DNA of 17,738 bases, taken from contig JAJTHC010000054.1 in the NCBI GenBank assembly GCA_021299615.1, positions 1 through 17,738 on the forward strand, in the 5' to 3' direction. The stretch is from Vampirovibrionales bacterium. GTDB taxonomy: Bacteria; Cyanobacteriota; Vampirovibrionia; Vampirovibrionales; JAJTHC01. The position numbers and the translations under genes were made by a program. The notes beneath the pieces are model-generated. The model was not told the DNA's origin. It ran no database searches and saw nothing but the letters and a program-made list of their open reading frames with translations. Positions 6,373 to 13,207 of this stretch are shown here, piece after piece (the stretch's first letter is position 1; every line of letters begins with the position of its first letter).

Positions 6373-7533
6373 TTAAAAATCCTCGTGATTAAGGGGGTTT
6401 TCATCATATTCTAAGTCGTCTTCACGGTTTTGTTGATGAAGAATGTGCTGTTCTAATTTCTTTAGAGCTTGACGGTTTTCTTTTCGATTGGCTTGCCGTA
6501 GTTCAGGATTTAACTTCACCACATGGACGACCTTTCCGCCTTTTTTGGACTTGCCTTGCTTCAGTTGAACTTCCGACTTTTGGGATTGCGTCAATCTAAG
6601 ACTTTCACCTGCTTGGGCTTCCTTAACCAGTTCAACATAATGTAAATAACGACTTGGTAAAAAACTTATGTCATTCACGGCTTCTTTGATGACGCATCCA
6701 TGTTCTTCAAGATGCAGGCAGTCTTCGTAAGTACACGTCAATGGGCGTGAAGACCGGGTTTCAATAAAAGCATTTTGTATGAGCGTGGGTACTTCATTCG
6801 AAAAATCTAATTGACTAAATCCAGGTGCATCTGCAATCCATAGCCCGTTTAAAGTTTTAAGTAGTTCTGTGTGTCGAGTGGTGTGTGTACCGCGTCCCCC
6901 CTTATGAGACAAGCCATGAACTTTCAGATTTAGTTTGGGATCAATTACATTTAAGAGTGACGACTTGCCAGCACCACTGACCCCTGCGAGTACCCATCTA
7001 CCCCCCACGTCACTTAAATAAGTTTTTAGCCTTTCTATGCTCATGAGATCATAAATACTCGTGGCAAGGGTCGGAACAGAAGCAAAATGGCTGTAATAAT
7101 GAATCCATTCAGCAAGGGTAAAGCCCTGTTGGGCAAATTCAGGATTTATATCTGCCTTAGTAAAAACCAGTAAGGGTGACAAGCCTGACAATTGAACCTT
7201 TGCAAGTAATCTGTCAATTTGTCGAAGATCTAGTGAAGGTTCCTGCCAAGGGCAAGCAATTAGCACATGACTGATATTATGAATTTTAGGTTTACTTAAA
7301 ATAGTAGTAGGAGGTAGCACCCCTGTAATCCATCCAAGCTGGGAATCACCGTCTTCCACCGTAACAAAATCCCCTACCACTACGTTGAGTCCTTGCTTTT
7401 TGAGTAAGGCTTTTCGCTTGCACTGTAGTAAATCACCGTTTACTTTTTGCACGGTGTAAAAGTCAGAAAAATAAGTCAGCACAAGTCCATCAGCTTTTTG
7501 AGGAAAAGATGGGCTTGAAGGGGTTGAACTCAT
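6373..7533 (-). CDS. rsgA: Small ribosomal subunit biogenesis GTPase RsgA
   Basis: 386 residues from the chosen ATG. RsgA is a circularly permuted GTPase that checks late 30S maturation. An N-terminal OB fold (VVVGDFVTVED) is followed by the permuted order of motifs: TKAD (G4, about residue 122), GVSGAGKSSLLN (G1, about 181), KGGRGTHTTRH (G2) and DAPGF (G3). The zinc site CTYEDCLHLEEHGC comes next, at about 264-277. After the usual end (SRYLHYVELVKE) there is a further tail of about 70 residues, Lys-rich and then acidic, longer than in most relatives. The ATG at 7533 is preferred (AAAGGA 12 nt upstream). A longer reading to GTG 7587 would translate an element end, and ATG 7560 has no ribosome site. 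It forms a two-gene operon with ispA. Confidence 0.95.
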   Translation of the reverse strand: MSSTPSSPSFPQKADGLVLTYFSDFYTVQKVNGDLLQCKRKALLKKQGLNVVVGDFVTVEDGDSQLGWITGVLPPTTILSKPKIHNISHVLIACPWQEPSLDLRQIDRLLAKVQLSGLSPLLVFTKADINPEFAQQGFTLAEWIHYYSHFASVPTLATSIYDLMSIERLKTYLSDVGGRWVLAGVSGAGKSSLLNVIDPKLNLKVHGLSHKGGRGTHTTRHTELLKTLNGLWIADAPGFSQLDFSNEVPTLIQNAFIETRSSRPLTCTYEDCLHLEEHGCVIKEAVNDISFLPSRYLHYVELVKEAQAGESLRLTQSQKSEVQLKQGKSKKGGKVVHVVKLNPELRQANRKENRQALKKLEQHILHQQNREDDLEYDENPLNHEDF

Positions 7534-7557
7534 CGATGGTGGGCATCCTTTCAGAGG

Positions 7558-7563
7558 CATTAT
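7558..7563 (-). promoter_or_regulatory. Possible -10 box made at an element edge before rsgA
   Basis: On the minus strand the tip of the broken C element reads CGGCTATAATGCC. This gives a consensus TATAAT about 25 bp upstream of the rsgA ATG. No good -35 lies 16-18 bp upstream, so the call is weak. Confidence 0.3.
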
Positions 7564-7628
7564 AGCCGAGTTTAGAGTTTTCTGCACTTAGGCTATTTTA
7601 GGAGCCTAGGCTCGCAGATGTGTGATTG
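7561..7628 (+). mobile_element. Broken family C element (left half)
   Basis: It starts TATAGCCGAGTTTAGAG and runs through TAGGCT-8 nt-AGCCTA and CTCGCAGATGTGTGA, all as in C1. It then stops where element D2 begins. The other half is missing. Its outer edge touches the 5' leader of rsgA. Confidence 0.75.
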
Positions 7629-7778
7629 TATAGCCAAGTTTAGAGTTTTCTGAACAGTAGGCTAGACGAGGAGCCTAAATTGTTTTGTGAGGGCGTGTAG
7701 ACAGACCTACATAATAGAACAAAATAATCGTAGCGACAAAGTATAGACCATGTAGGGGAAATTATTTGAAATACTATA
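7629..7778 (+). mobile_element. Short inverted-repeat element, family D (copy D2)
   Basis: 150 bp and complete. It is inserted into or beside the broken C element at a TA. The long stem reads ATTGTTTTGT with ACAAAATAAT (one mismatch) and is topped by TGTAG-ACAGAC-CTACA, followed by TCGTAGCGACAA. Its right end (ATTATTTGAAATACTATA) overlaps the left end of B2 by three bases. Confidence 0.8.
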
Positions 7779-7920
7779 CCATTTAAACGAATGAATAGCG
7801 TAAAAACTTTCTCTCTTCTCTGAAGGGGTGCGATTTATAGCACCCGTTTCAGGATTTTGGGGAGGGCGTGATTTATCACGCCCCTACATTTAACACGCGA
7901 TTTAATCGTTTAATTGGGAT
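7776..7920 (-). mobile_element. Short inverted-repeat element, family B (copy B2)
   Basis: 145 bp with family A/B ends: ATACCATTTAAACGA on the left and TTTAATCGTTTAATTGGGAT on the right, where the last bases are changed from GGTAT. The core contains a perfect 9-bp hairpin, GGGCGTGAT-TT-ATCACGCCC (7864-7883), and a second one, GGGTGC...GCACCC. It is the reverse of copy B1. Its right edge touches the pepA stop codon. Confidence 0.75.
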
Positions 7921-9515
7921 TAAGACAGACCCGTCACAAAGGTAAGTAAGGTCGCCACTGGCGTGCCTGTAGACGTTTCATCTTCCAACATATCCGCCCC
8001 AGCGATGTCTAAATGCACAACAGGCGTGCCTTCTTTCGCTCCACTCATCACGAAGGCACCAGCGGTTTGAAAACCACGTTCACTGCCACGATTGGTGTTG
8101 CGAATATCAGCCCCATCCAGCTTGGATTTAATGTTTTCAAAGTCCGCGGGGGTGACATCTACATACTGAACGGCGTCTCCACCCACTTTGGCGGATGCCT
8201 CTAAAATTCTACCCCACTTGGTTGAGTTAGACATCATGCAAATGGTATTGCCCACCGCCATTTTTGCCGCACCTGTTAAAGTGGCAATCGTAATAATCGC
8301 TTCAGGATCCAACGCATTGGCTTTGGTGACAGCATCAATCAAGGTCAAACGCCCTTCCGCATCCGTATGGCGGATTTCGACTTTTTTACCACAAGTCGTG
8401 TCCACAATCGAATCGGGGATCATCGCATCCGCATCAATTTTGTTGGGCGTGGCGGCTAAGAACATATGCACTTCCACGTTTTCAGGCTTGAGTTCAGCTA
8501 AGGCTTTCGCCGTCCCTAAAACGGAGGCTCCACCTGCCATGTCACCTTTCATGGTGACCATGTAATTCCCAGGTTTAACTTGGTAACCGCCCGTGTCAAA
8601 AATAACGGATTTACCCACCAACGCCACTTTACGGCTGGCATTTTTGCCTTTGTACACCAAGTGAATAAAGCGAGGCGGATCGCTCTTCACATTCCCACGA
8701 GCCACAGTGTAGAAGCAAGGCATTTCCTTTTCAAGCGTGGCGAGATCGTCTACAACCGTTAAGGTGAAGACATCGGGATTCGCTCCAGCGATTTCAATGG
8801 CGACATCCACAAGGGTCTGCACGGTTTTGGTATTGGCAGGCTTGTTGACGAGATCTTTCGCTAAGGCACGTCCATTATTTAAGGCCGTCAAAAAGGGCAA
8901 TTTTTTTTCGACGACTTCGACGTGTTCCGTGATGAGAATCACTTTTTTGAAGCCTTTCACAGGCTTCAAGGATTCGGCGGAAACATACGTGGCATCATAC
9001 AAGGCTTTCAAAACAGCTTGAGCGATGACATCGGCTTCCACAGTCACTTTCGTGTCTTCATCATTCAATAAGGAACCGCCAAAACGCTCATAATTTTTCA
9101 CCAAAGAAACCGCAACCGTATGCAAGGATTCATCTTTACCTAGCAACGATTTCAACGCAAAGGCATAGGCTTTGCTTAACGCCGCTTGATCGGCATTTTT
9201 GGGCTTGCCTAAGCCGAGTAAAATCACACGTTTAACGCCATAATGGTCGCTTTCAGGCAGGCGTAAAATTAATTGTGTGGCTCTCGCCCCTGAAAAGCCT
9301 TCTTCTTGAGCAAAATCGTAGACGCTAAAGCCAATGGCTTCACTTAGGGCATCCAAGGCGTGGCTTTGTGGGAAGCGAGACGTTTTACGGTCTTCTTTTT
9401 CGTTGTCATCATCAGCACCTTCGGCTTGCCAAATGGGACTAATCACAGTGGTGGCTTCTTTGCTGGTGAACGGGCATTCACGACTTACGCTAATAAAAGG
9501 GGTTAAGGTAGGCAT
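7920..9515 (-). CDS. pepA: Leucyl aminopeptidase (M17 family)
   Basis: About 531 residues. This cytosolic M17 enzyme removes N-terminal residues from peptides using two metal ions. The C-terminal catalytic domain shows the metal site IFDTGG (about residue 307), then MKGDMAGGASVLG and the RHTDAEGRLTLIDA signature (TDAEGR at about 384). LAKDLVNKPANTKT precedes it, and an N-terminal alpha/beta domain comes first. Length fits the family. The ATG at 9515 is chosen because GAGAGAG stands about 9 nt before it; the in-frame ATG at 9533 has no ribosome site but cannot be excluded. A clear extended -10 promoter lies at 9570-9578. Downstream, the stop codon TAA abuts mobile element B2, so no native terminator is left. 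The metal-site aspartates and the glutamate are intact. Confidence 0.94.
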   Translation of the reverse strand: MPTLTPFISVSRECPFTSKEATTVISPIWQAEGADDDNEKEDRKTSRFPQSHALDALSEAIGFSVYDFAQEEGFSGARATQLILRLPESDHYGVKRVILLGLGKPKNADQAALSKAYAFALKSLLGKDESLHTVAVSLVKNYERFGGSLLNDEDTKVTVEADVIAQAVLKALYDATYVSAESLKPVKGFKKVILITEHVEVVEKKLPFLTALNNGRALAKDLVNKPANTKTVQTLVDVAIEIAGANPDVFTLTVVDDLATLEKEMPCFYTVARGNVKSDPPRFIHLVYKGKNASRKVALVGKSVIFDTGGYQVKPGNYMVTMKGDMAGGASVLGTAKALAELKPENVEVHMFLAATPNKIDADAMIPDSIVDTTCGKKVEIRHTDAEGRLTLIDAVTKANALDPEAIITIATLTGAAKMAVGNTICMMSNSTKWGRILEASAKVGGDAVQYVDVTPADFENIKSKLDGADIRNTNRGSERGFQTAGAFVMSGAKEGTPVVHLDIAGADMLEDETSTGTPVATLLTFVTGLS

Positions 9516-9569
9516 GGAAGTAAACTCTCTCATTAAATCAATCTAGTAACAGTTCGATAAACTAAGGCT

Positions 9570-9578
9570 ATTATAGCA
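9570..9578 (-). promoter_or_regulatory. Extended -10 promoter of pepA
   Basis: The minus strand reads GTGTGCTATAATAG, a perfect TATAAT with the TGn extension. No strong -35 is seen, as is common with extended -10 sites. Transcription would begin near 9563, about 48 bp before the chosen pepA ATG. The same TGCTATAAT stands before coaX. Confidence 0.65.
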
Positions 9579-9653
9579 CACTTTAAAATTCGTGCGGTAA
9601 GTAACGGCTTCAAAAATCCCACACACATTTTAATAAAAATGTTTTATAGAATC

Positions 9654-9691
9654 ATACCATTTATACCATTTCTTATACCATTTAAACGATT
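9654..9691. mobile_element. Three tandem tips of family A terminal repeats
   Basis: ATACCA begins at 9654, 9663 and 9675. The first is followed by TTT, the second by TTTCTT (as in the variant right end of A1 and B1), and the third by TTTAAACGATT (the standard end). No cores are present. The third tip runs into the 3' end of the nuclease gene and supplies its last codons and stop (ATC GTT TAA). They look like stacked footprints or deletion products of several elements. Confidence 0.6.
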
Positions 9692-12600
9692 TCATCCGTC
9701 GCCGATGCCTCACAAATCGATGTGTAATCGCACCATTCGCAATAGCTCGCCTGCGGATTCGCCCTAAACAAACGCTCTTCCCACAAGGGTTTGAGTACCT
9801 CTTCATGAACATTTGCAAGCCAGCGATCTTTTTCGTCCTTAAAACGAGGGACATCCAACGGCACGAAAATGGATCCCGTGGGGTTTTCTTGGGTGGAGCG
9901 AAACATCTGTAAACCAGCCTCCGTCACATCCGCCGATTTCACAAACTCATAGGCGACGATGTAAATCGGCAATTGCCAATACAAGTAGTCGCTTACGCTG
10001 GCGTCATAGCCTGATTCGCCTGCGTTGCGAGGGGGGAGTCCGTCTAAAATGGCGTTGATCTTGCCTTGACGGCTTTCTTCTTTTTTCTGCTCGAACTTGC
10101 CTTTGGACGTTTTATAGTCCACAATGCGAACGGAGCCGTCCTGATAGTAATAAATCGCATCCACAAACATTTTCCAATGAAATCCTGAAAGTTCCGTCAA
10201 ATACGCTTCATTGATGCGGAACTCGGTTTCCACACGAACGGGGGTTTTCTCAAAAAAGCCTGTTTCCTGCAAGGATTGTACGGCTTCTAAAATACGGTTA
10301 AACCAAGTGTTACGAATCACAACAGGCTGTTGCACATACACATTAAACGCAGGCTCTTCCAGCAAGCCGTCTGGCGGATGCCAAAAGGCGGTATCCGCCA
10401 CATCCAAACACTGACGCATAAAGTGATTCAAGCTCTCATAGCCAAAGGCGATGCTGCCTGCATTGCACGCCTTGTGGTACAACTCAAAGACCTTATGCAC
10501 CAGCGTTCCCTTCGATGCCTTGGCATTAAACGGCGTGCTAAACTTAAAGCGTTTGTAATACAATTGCCGAGGGCATTTCACATAGGTTTCTAAATCGGTG
10601 GGGCTTAGGCTGGTGTGATTCGATTCACCGTAAGACGAGTAAGCAAGGGCATCTTGCGGAAAGGCTTGACGCAAATCCGACAACGCCTTGAGCGTGTCAT
10701 CGCTGAAAAGAGGCGTGTGGCCTTCCTCGTTTTCTAGGGCATCAAGCTTTGTGGAGGCGTCGTTTTGCTGGAAGAAGCCCCCTAAAAACTGATGATAGAT
10801 CTGCCGTTGGGCATCGTTATAGCCTTGCAACTTTTCAGGATTGCTTATCAGATACAAATCTTGCACGCCAGCCAACTGATGCACCCAGCTTTCCAGCTCA
10901 TTGAGGGCGTTCAGCGTTTGGGTCAAAGGCGTCAAAACGACGTCAGGAGACTCGTTTTCCGACCCAGTGGCGAGGGATTTCAAGCCCTTTTCTTCGTGCG
11001 ATGCCTTAAAGAAATTCGTCACAATCACGGTATGCAAGGCGTGAGGAGGCGCCTCTTCCACCGTGTAAACCTGCACCAAGGCTGGCGTTTGGCGTGGAGC
11101 CTCTTCGTGTCGCAAGTCGTCGAGGGTAGAGTGCATCCAGCTTGCCCACGCCTTTAGAGGGATTCGCCCTGCTTCGAGGGTGGATTGCATCCGTGCTTCG
11201 GTGGATTCCACACGCTGATAAAAGGCTTCAAAGGGTCGTCTTTCTTGAGCAAGCGTCGTGTTGAGAGGACTTAACCATGCCCATAACCATTTGCTGATTG
11301 AAATACGATTGTCTCCCTCGTCAAGGAGAGGGGACAGGTCTCTTAAAAAGGTCTGAAAATCTTCGGGGGTCTCGTCCAAATACGACTGAAACAGGCTCCA
11401 CGCTTGATTGACGACGCTTTGCAACGCTTCCGCCCAATCAGGCGAAGCCACCCACACCAGCGGATTCACCTGCCACGCAGGTTCATGCCGCTTGTTATAA
11501 TGTAAAGTGTCCGCATCCAACCTTGCATTGGGAAAATCGGCACATAGGCTTAAAAAAGCTTGCCCGATCTCAAGCCATGCCCAAAGTACGGCGTTTTCGG
11601 ATGCTTCACTTTCGCCCAAGCATTGAGAGATAAAGGTTTTCCACTGTTTTTTTTCGCTCGTCGATGGCACCAGAATCGCAATAGGGAAGGAGGTTTTAGA
11701 CGACAAAGACTGCTCCAAGCACGCCAGCACCTGCTCCGCTACGGCGACACGGTGGGCTTCATCCAGCGAATCGGGGCTTTCGACTTGCACGGCGTGGACG
11801 GACGGTGTTTTTGGCGAAGGCTTACCTTGCCAAAGGGCGTGGATGCTAGCTTTAAAACCGCAGTCTGCTGTTTGTGGCGTATCTTCATCAGGTAGATAGG
11901 TCAAAGCTAGGGGACGACTCATCGTCGTTTTCAAGGCATCCCAAAACGGGGGACGAGACACGGCAAGCCAATACGCATCATCATCCGTGCCGAAAACGGC
12001 GTTTTCTTCAAGGCGTTGGTGGAAGCTAAAGTCATCGCCCAAGCTCCAGATCGTGGTGCCTTCACGCTCGAGCAAACGCATCCATGCCCACGCCTGTTCA
12101 GGCAAGGCGTGAGTGTGATCCAGCATTAAAAAGCGAACGCCTTGGCTCAAGTGATGCAACGCATCCGCATCATGGCTTTGTAGAAAGTCCACCGTCGCCC
12201 ACGCCATGGCAGGCACCCATGCGATCGGCAAAAGCCCTTCTTCGACGGTATGTTGCACGAACCAGTCGAAAACGCCTGCTAGAGCAAAGTCATCTAGGGC
12301 ATCCGCAAAATGCGTGTCGCAACGATTTTGCCAATCGTGAGCATCCGTCGTGGCTAAAAGATGCGTCACAAGGCTTATTTTATCGAGCAAGTCGGCTTTT
12401 TCAGTCTCTAGGTCATCGTGCCAGTAAGCTTCAAGCAAAAGCAGGGCATCGGCGTGAGAGAGCAATTGCCATGTTTCTTGCCGAAATGCCAAGGGCGTGG
12501 ATGAAGCTTCAAGCCCAAGCCCTTGCCGAAAGTGACCCACCACTTGCGGTGCCAGCCCGATGCTTTGGTTCAGCCAGTTCAAGGACCATTGAAACCAGCT

Positions 12601-12831
12601 CAAGACTTTCACGCCTTGAAAGCGGACGTTGTGGGGAAATTGGGCGTCGTGCAAGGCTCGCCATGCGTCAGTTTGACGGCGATCTTGCACGAGGATGTAG
12701 CACGTTTCAGACAACACGCCGTGTTCGCTTTGCCATGCCGTCAAATGTTCAAGGGCGTGTTTGGCTCGTGCTTGAGGGGTGCCTCCCAAGAAGGCGTGAT
12801 GCGTTGGTTTTGTTGTCGTTTGGCTTGGCAT
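9682..12831 (-). CDS. AddB-like PD-(D/E)XK nuclease with iron-sulfur cysteines
   Basis: 1049 residues. The C-terminal part is a RecB-type nuclease domain: GTLVHKVFELYH (the His/Glu motif), VDAIYYYQDGSVRIVDYKTSKGK with the Asp and Lys of the active site at about residues 905 and 907, and four cysteines (C753 in CPRQLYY; C1031, C1034 and C1040 in CEWCDYTSIC). These are spaced as in AddB/Cas4-type 4Fe-4S nucleases. The N-terminal 700 residues resemble the inactive helicase half of AddB (FLGGTPQARAKH where a Walker A would be, without GKT/S). AddB acts with an AddA helicase in double-strand break repair; no addA is in this window. The ATG at 12831 has AAAGAG 8 nt upstream. The last codons and stop lie in a mobile-element end, so the original C-terminus may have been slightly altered. 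Confidence 0.85.
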   Translation of the reverse strand: MPSQTTTKPTHHAFLGGTPQARAKHALEHLTAWQSEHGVLSETCYILVQDRRQTDAWRALHDAQFPHNVRFQGVKVLSWFQWSLNWLNQSIGLAPQVVGHFRQGLGLEASSTPLAFRQETWQLLSHADALLLLEAYWHDDLETEKADLLDKISLVTHLLATTDAHDWQNRCDTHFADALDDFALAGVFDWFVQHTVEEGLLPIAWVPAMAWATVDFLQSHDADALHHLSQGVRFLMLDHTHALPEQAWAWMRLLEREGTTIWSLGDDFSFHQRLEENAVFGTDDDAYWLAVSRPPFWDALKTTMSRPLALTYLPDEDTPQTADCGFKASIHALWQGKPSPKTPSVHAVQVESPDSLDEAHRVAVAEQVLACLEQSLSSKTSFPIAILVPSTSEKKQWKTFISQCLGESEASENAVLWAWLEIGQAFLSLCADFPNARLDADTLHYNKRHEPAWQVNPLVWVASPDWAEALQSVVNQAWSLFQSYLDETPEDFQTFLRDLSPLLDEGDNRISISKWLWAWLSPLNTTLAQERRPFEAFYQRVESTEARMQSTLEAGRIPLKAWASWMHSTLDDLRHEEAPRQTPALVQVYTVEEAPPHALHTVIVTNFFKASHEEKGLKSLATGSENESPDVVLTPLTQTLNALNELESWVHQLAGVQDLYLISNPEKLQGYNDAQRQIYHQFLGGFFQQNDASTKLDALENEEGHTPLFSDDTLKALSDLRQAFPQDALAYSSYGESNHTSLSPTDLETYVKCPRQLYYKRFKFSTPFNAKASKGTLVHKVFELYHKACNAGSIAFGYESLNHFMRQCLDVADTAFWHPPDGLLEEPAFNVYVQQPVVIRNTWFNRILEAVQSLQETGFFEKTPVRVETEFRINEAYLTELSGFHWKMFVDAIYYYQDGSVRIVDYKTSKGKFEQKKEESRQGKINAILDGLPPRNAGESGYDASVSDYLYWQLPIYIVAYEFVKSADVTEAGLQMFRSTQENPTGSIFVPLDVPRFKDEKDRWLANVHEEVLKPLWEERLFRANPQASYCEWCDYTSICEASATDEIV

Positions 12832-12874
12832 TGTACGTCTCTTTCAGTTTTTTGGATTTCTAGCTTGTTTCTTT

Positions 12875-13022
12875 TATAGCTGAATTTAGATTTTTCTGTA
12901 CTTAGGCTAGACGAGGAGCCTAGATTATTTTGTGAGGGCGTGTAGACAGACCTACATAACAGAACAAAATAATCGTAGCGACAACGTATAGACAAGTAAA
13001 GGAAATTATCAATTCGACTATA
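12875..13022 (+). mobile_element. Short inverted-repeat element, family D (copy D3)
   Basis: 148 bp. The ends are TATAGCTGAATTTAGA and ...ATCAATTCGACTATA. The core is nearly identical to D1 read in reverse: TAGGCT-8 nt-AGCCTA, GATTATTTTGT/ACAAAATAATC, apical TGTAG-ACAGAC-CTACA, and TCGTAGCGACAACG. It lies 44 bp upstream of the nuclease start codon. Confidence 0.85.
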
Positions 13023-13133
13023 CTGCTTGTCAGAGACCTTTGCTTCCTCGTTTTGGCTGGCTCAAGAAAGAATCGAGCAATCCCAAAAACCTACAATCTA
13101 AGACATCAATTCGAAACATAAAACACTATATAT
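13023..13133. other. Unassigned spacer between D3 and the A fragment
   Basis: Apart from element D3 and the A fragment, the gap between the nuclease start (12831) and the GH13 stop (13207) contains only this 111-bp stretch. I see no gene, RNA or clear hairpin in it. A 30-codon frame on the minus strand has no ribosome site and no recognisable content. Confidence 0.4.
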
Positions 13134-13207
13134 AGACGACCATAAACGTATTGAGAATCTTAGCGATAACGAAGACGCCAGACGCTATTAAACCATTTAA
13201 TCGGTAT
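13134..13207 (+). mobile_element. Truncated family A element (right half)
   Basis: It matches the right half of A elements: GACCATAA.CGTATTGAGAATC, TTAGCGATAACGAAGACGCC and AGACGCTATTAAACCATTTAATCGGTAT. Several substitutions are present, and the left half is missing. It shares the GACCA change with A1. It ends in the GH13 stop codon (on the minus strand TTG TAA TACCG). Confidence 0.7.

Noticed and set aside
7534..7587. Longer rsgA start at GTG 7587
   Set aside because: The extra 18 codons include translated element end sequence, and no ribosome site precedes them.
12084..12863. 259-codon plus-strand frame inside the nuclease gene
   Set aside because: It lies opposite a long gene with clear motifs, has no family features, and is a shadow frame.
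13040..13130. Small minus-strand peptide gene between D3 and the A fragment
   Set aside because: About 30 codons, no ribosome site, no conserved feature.
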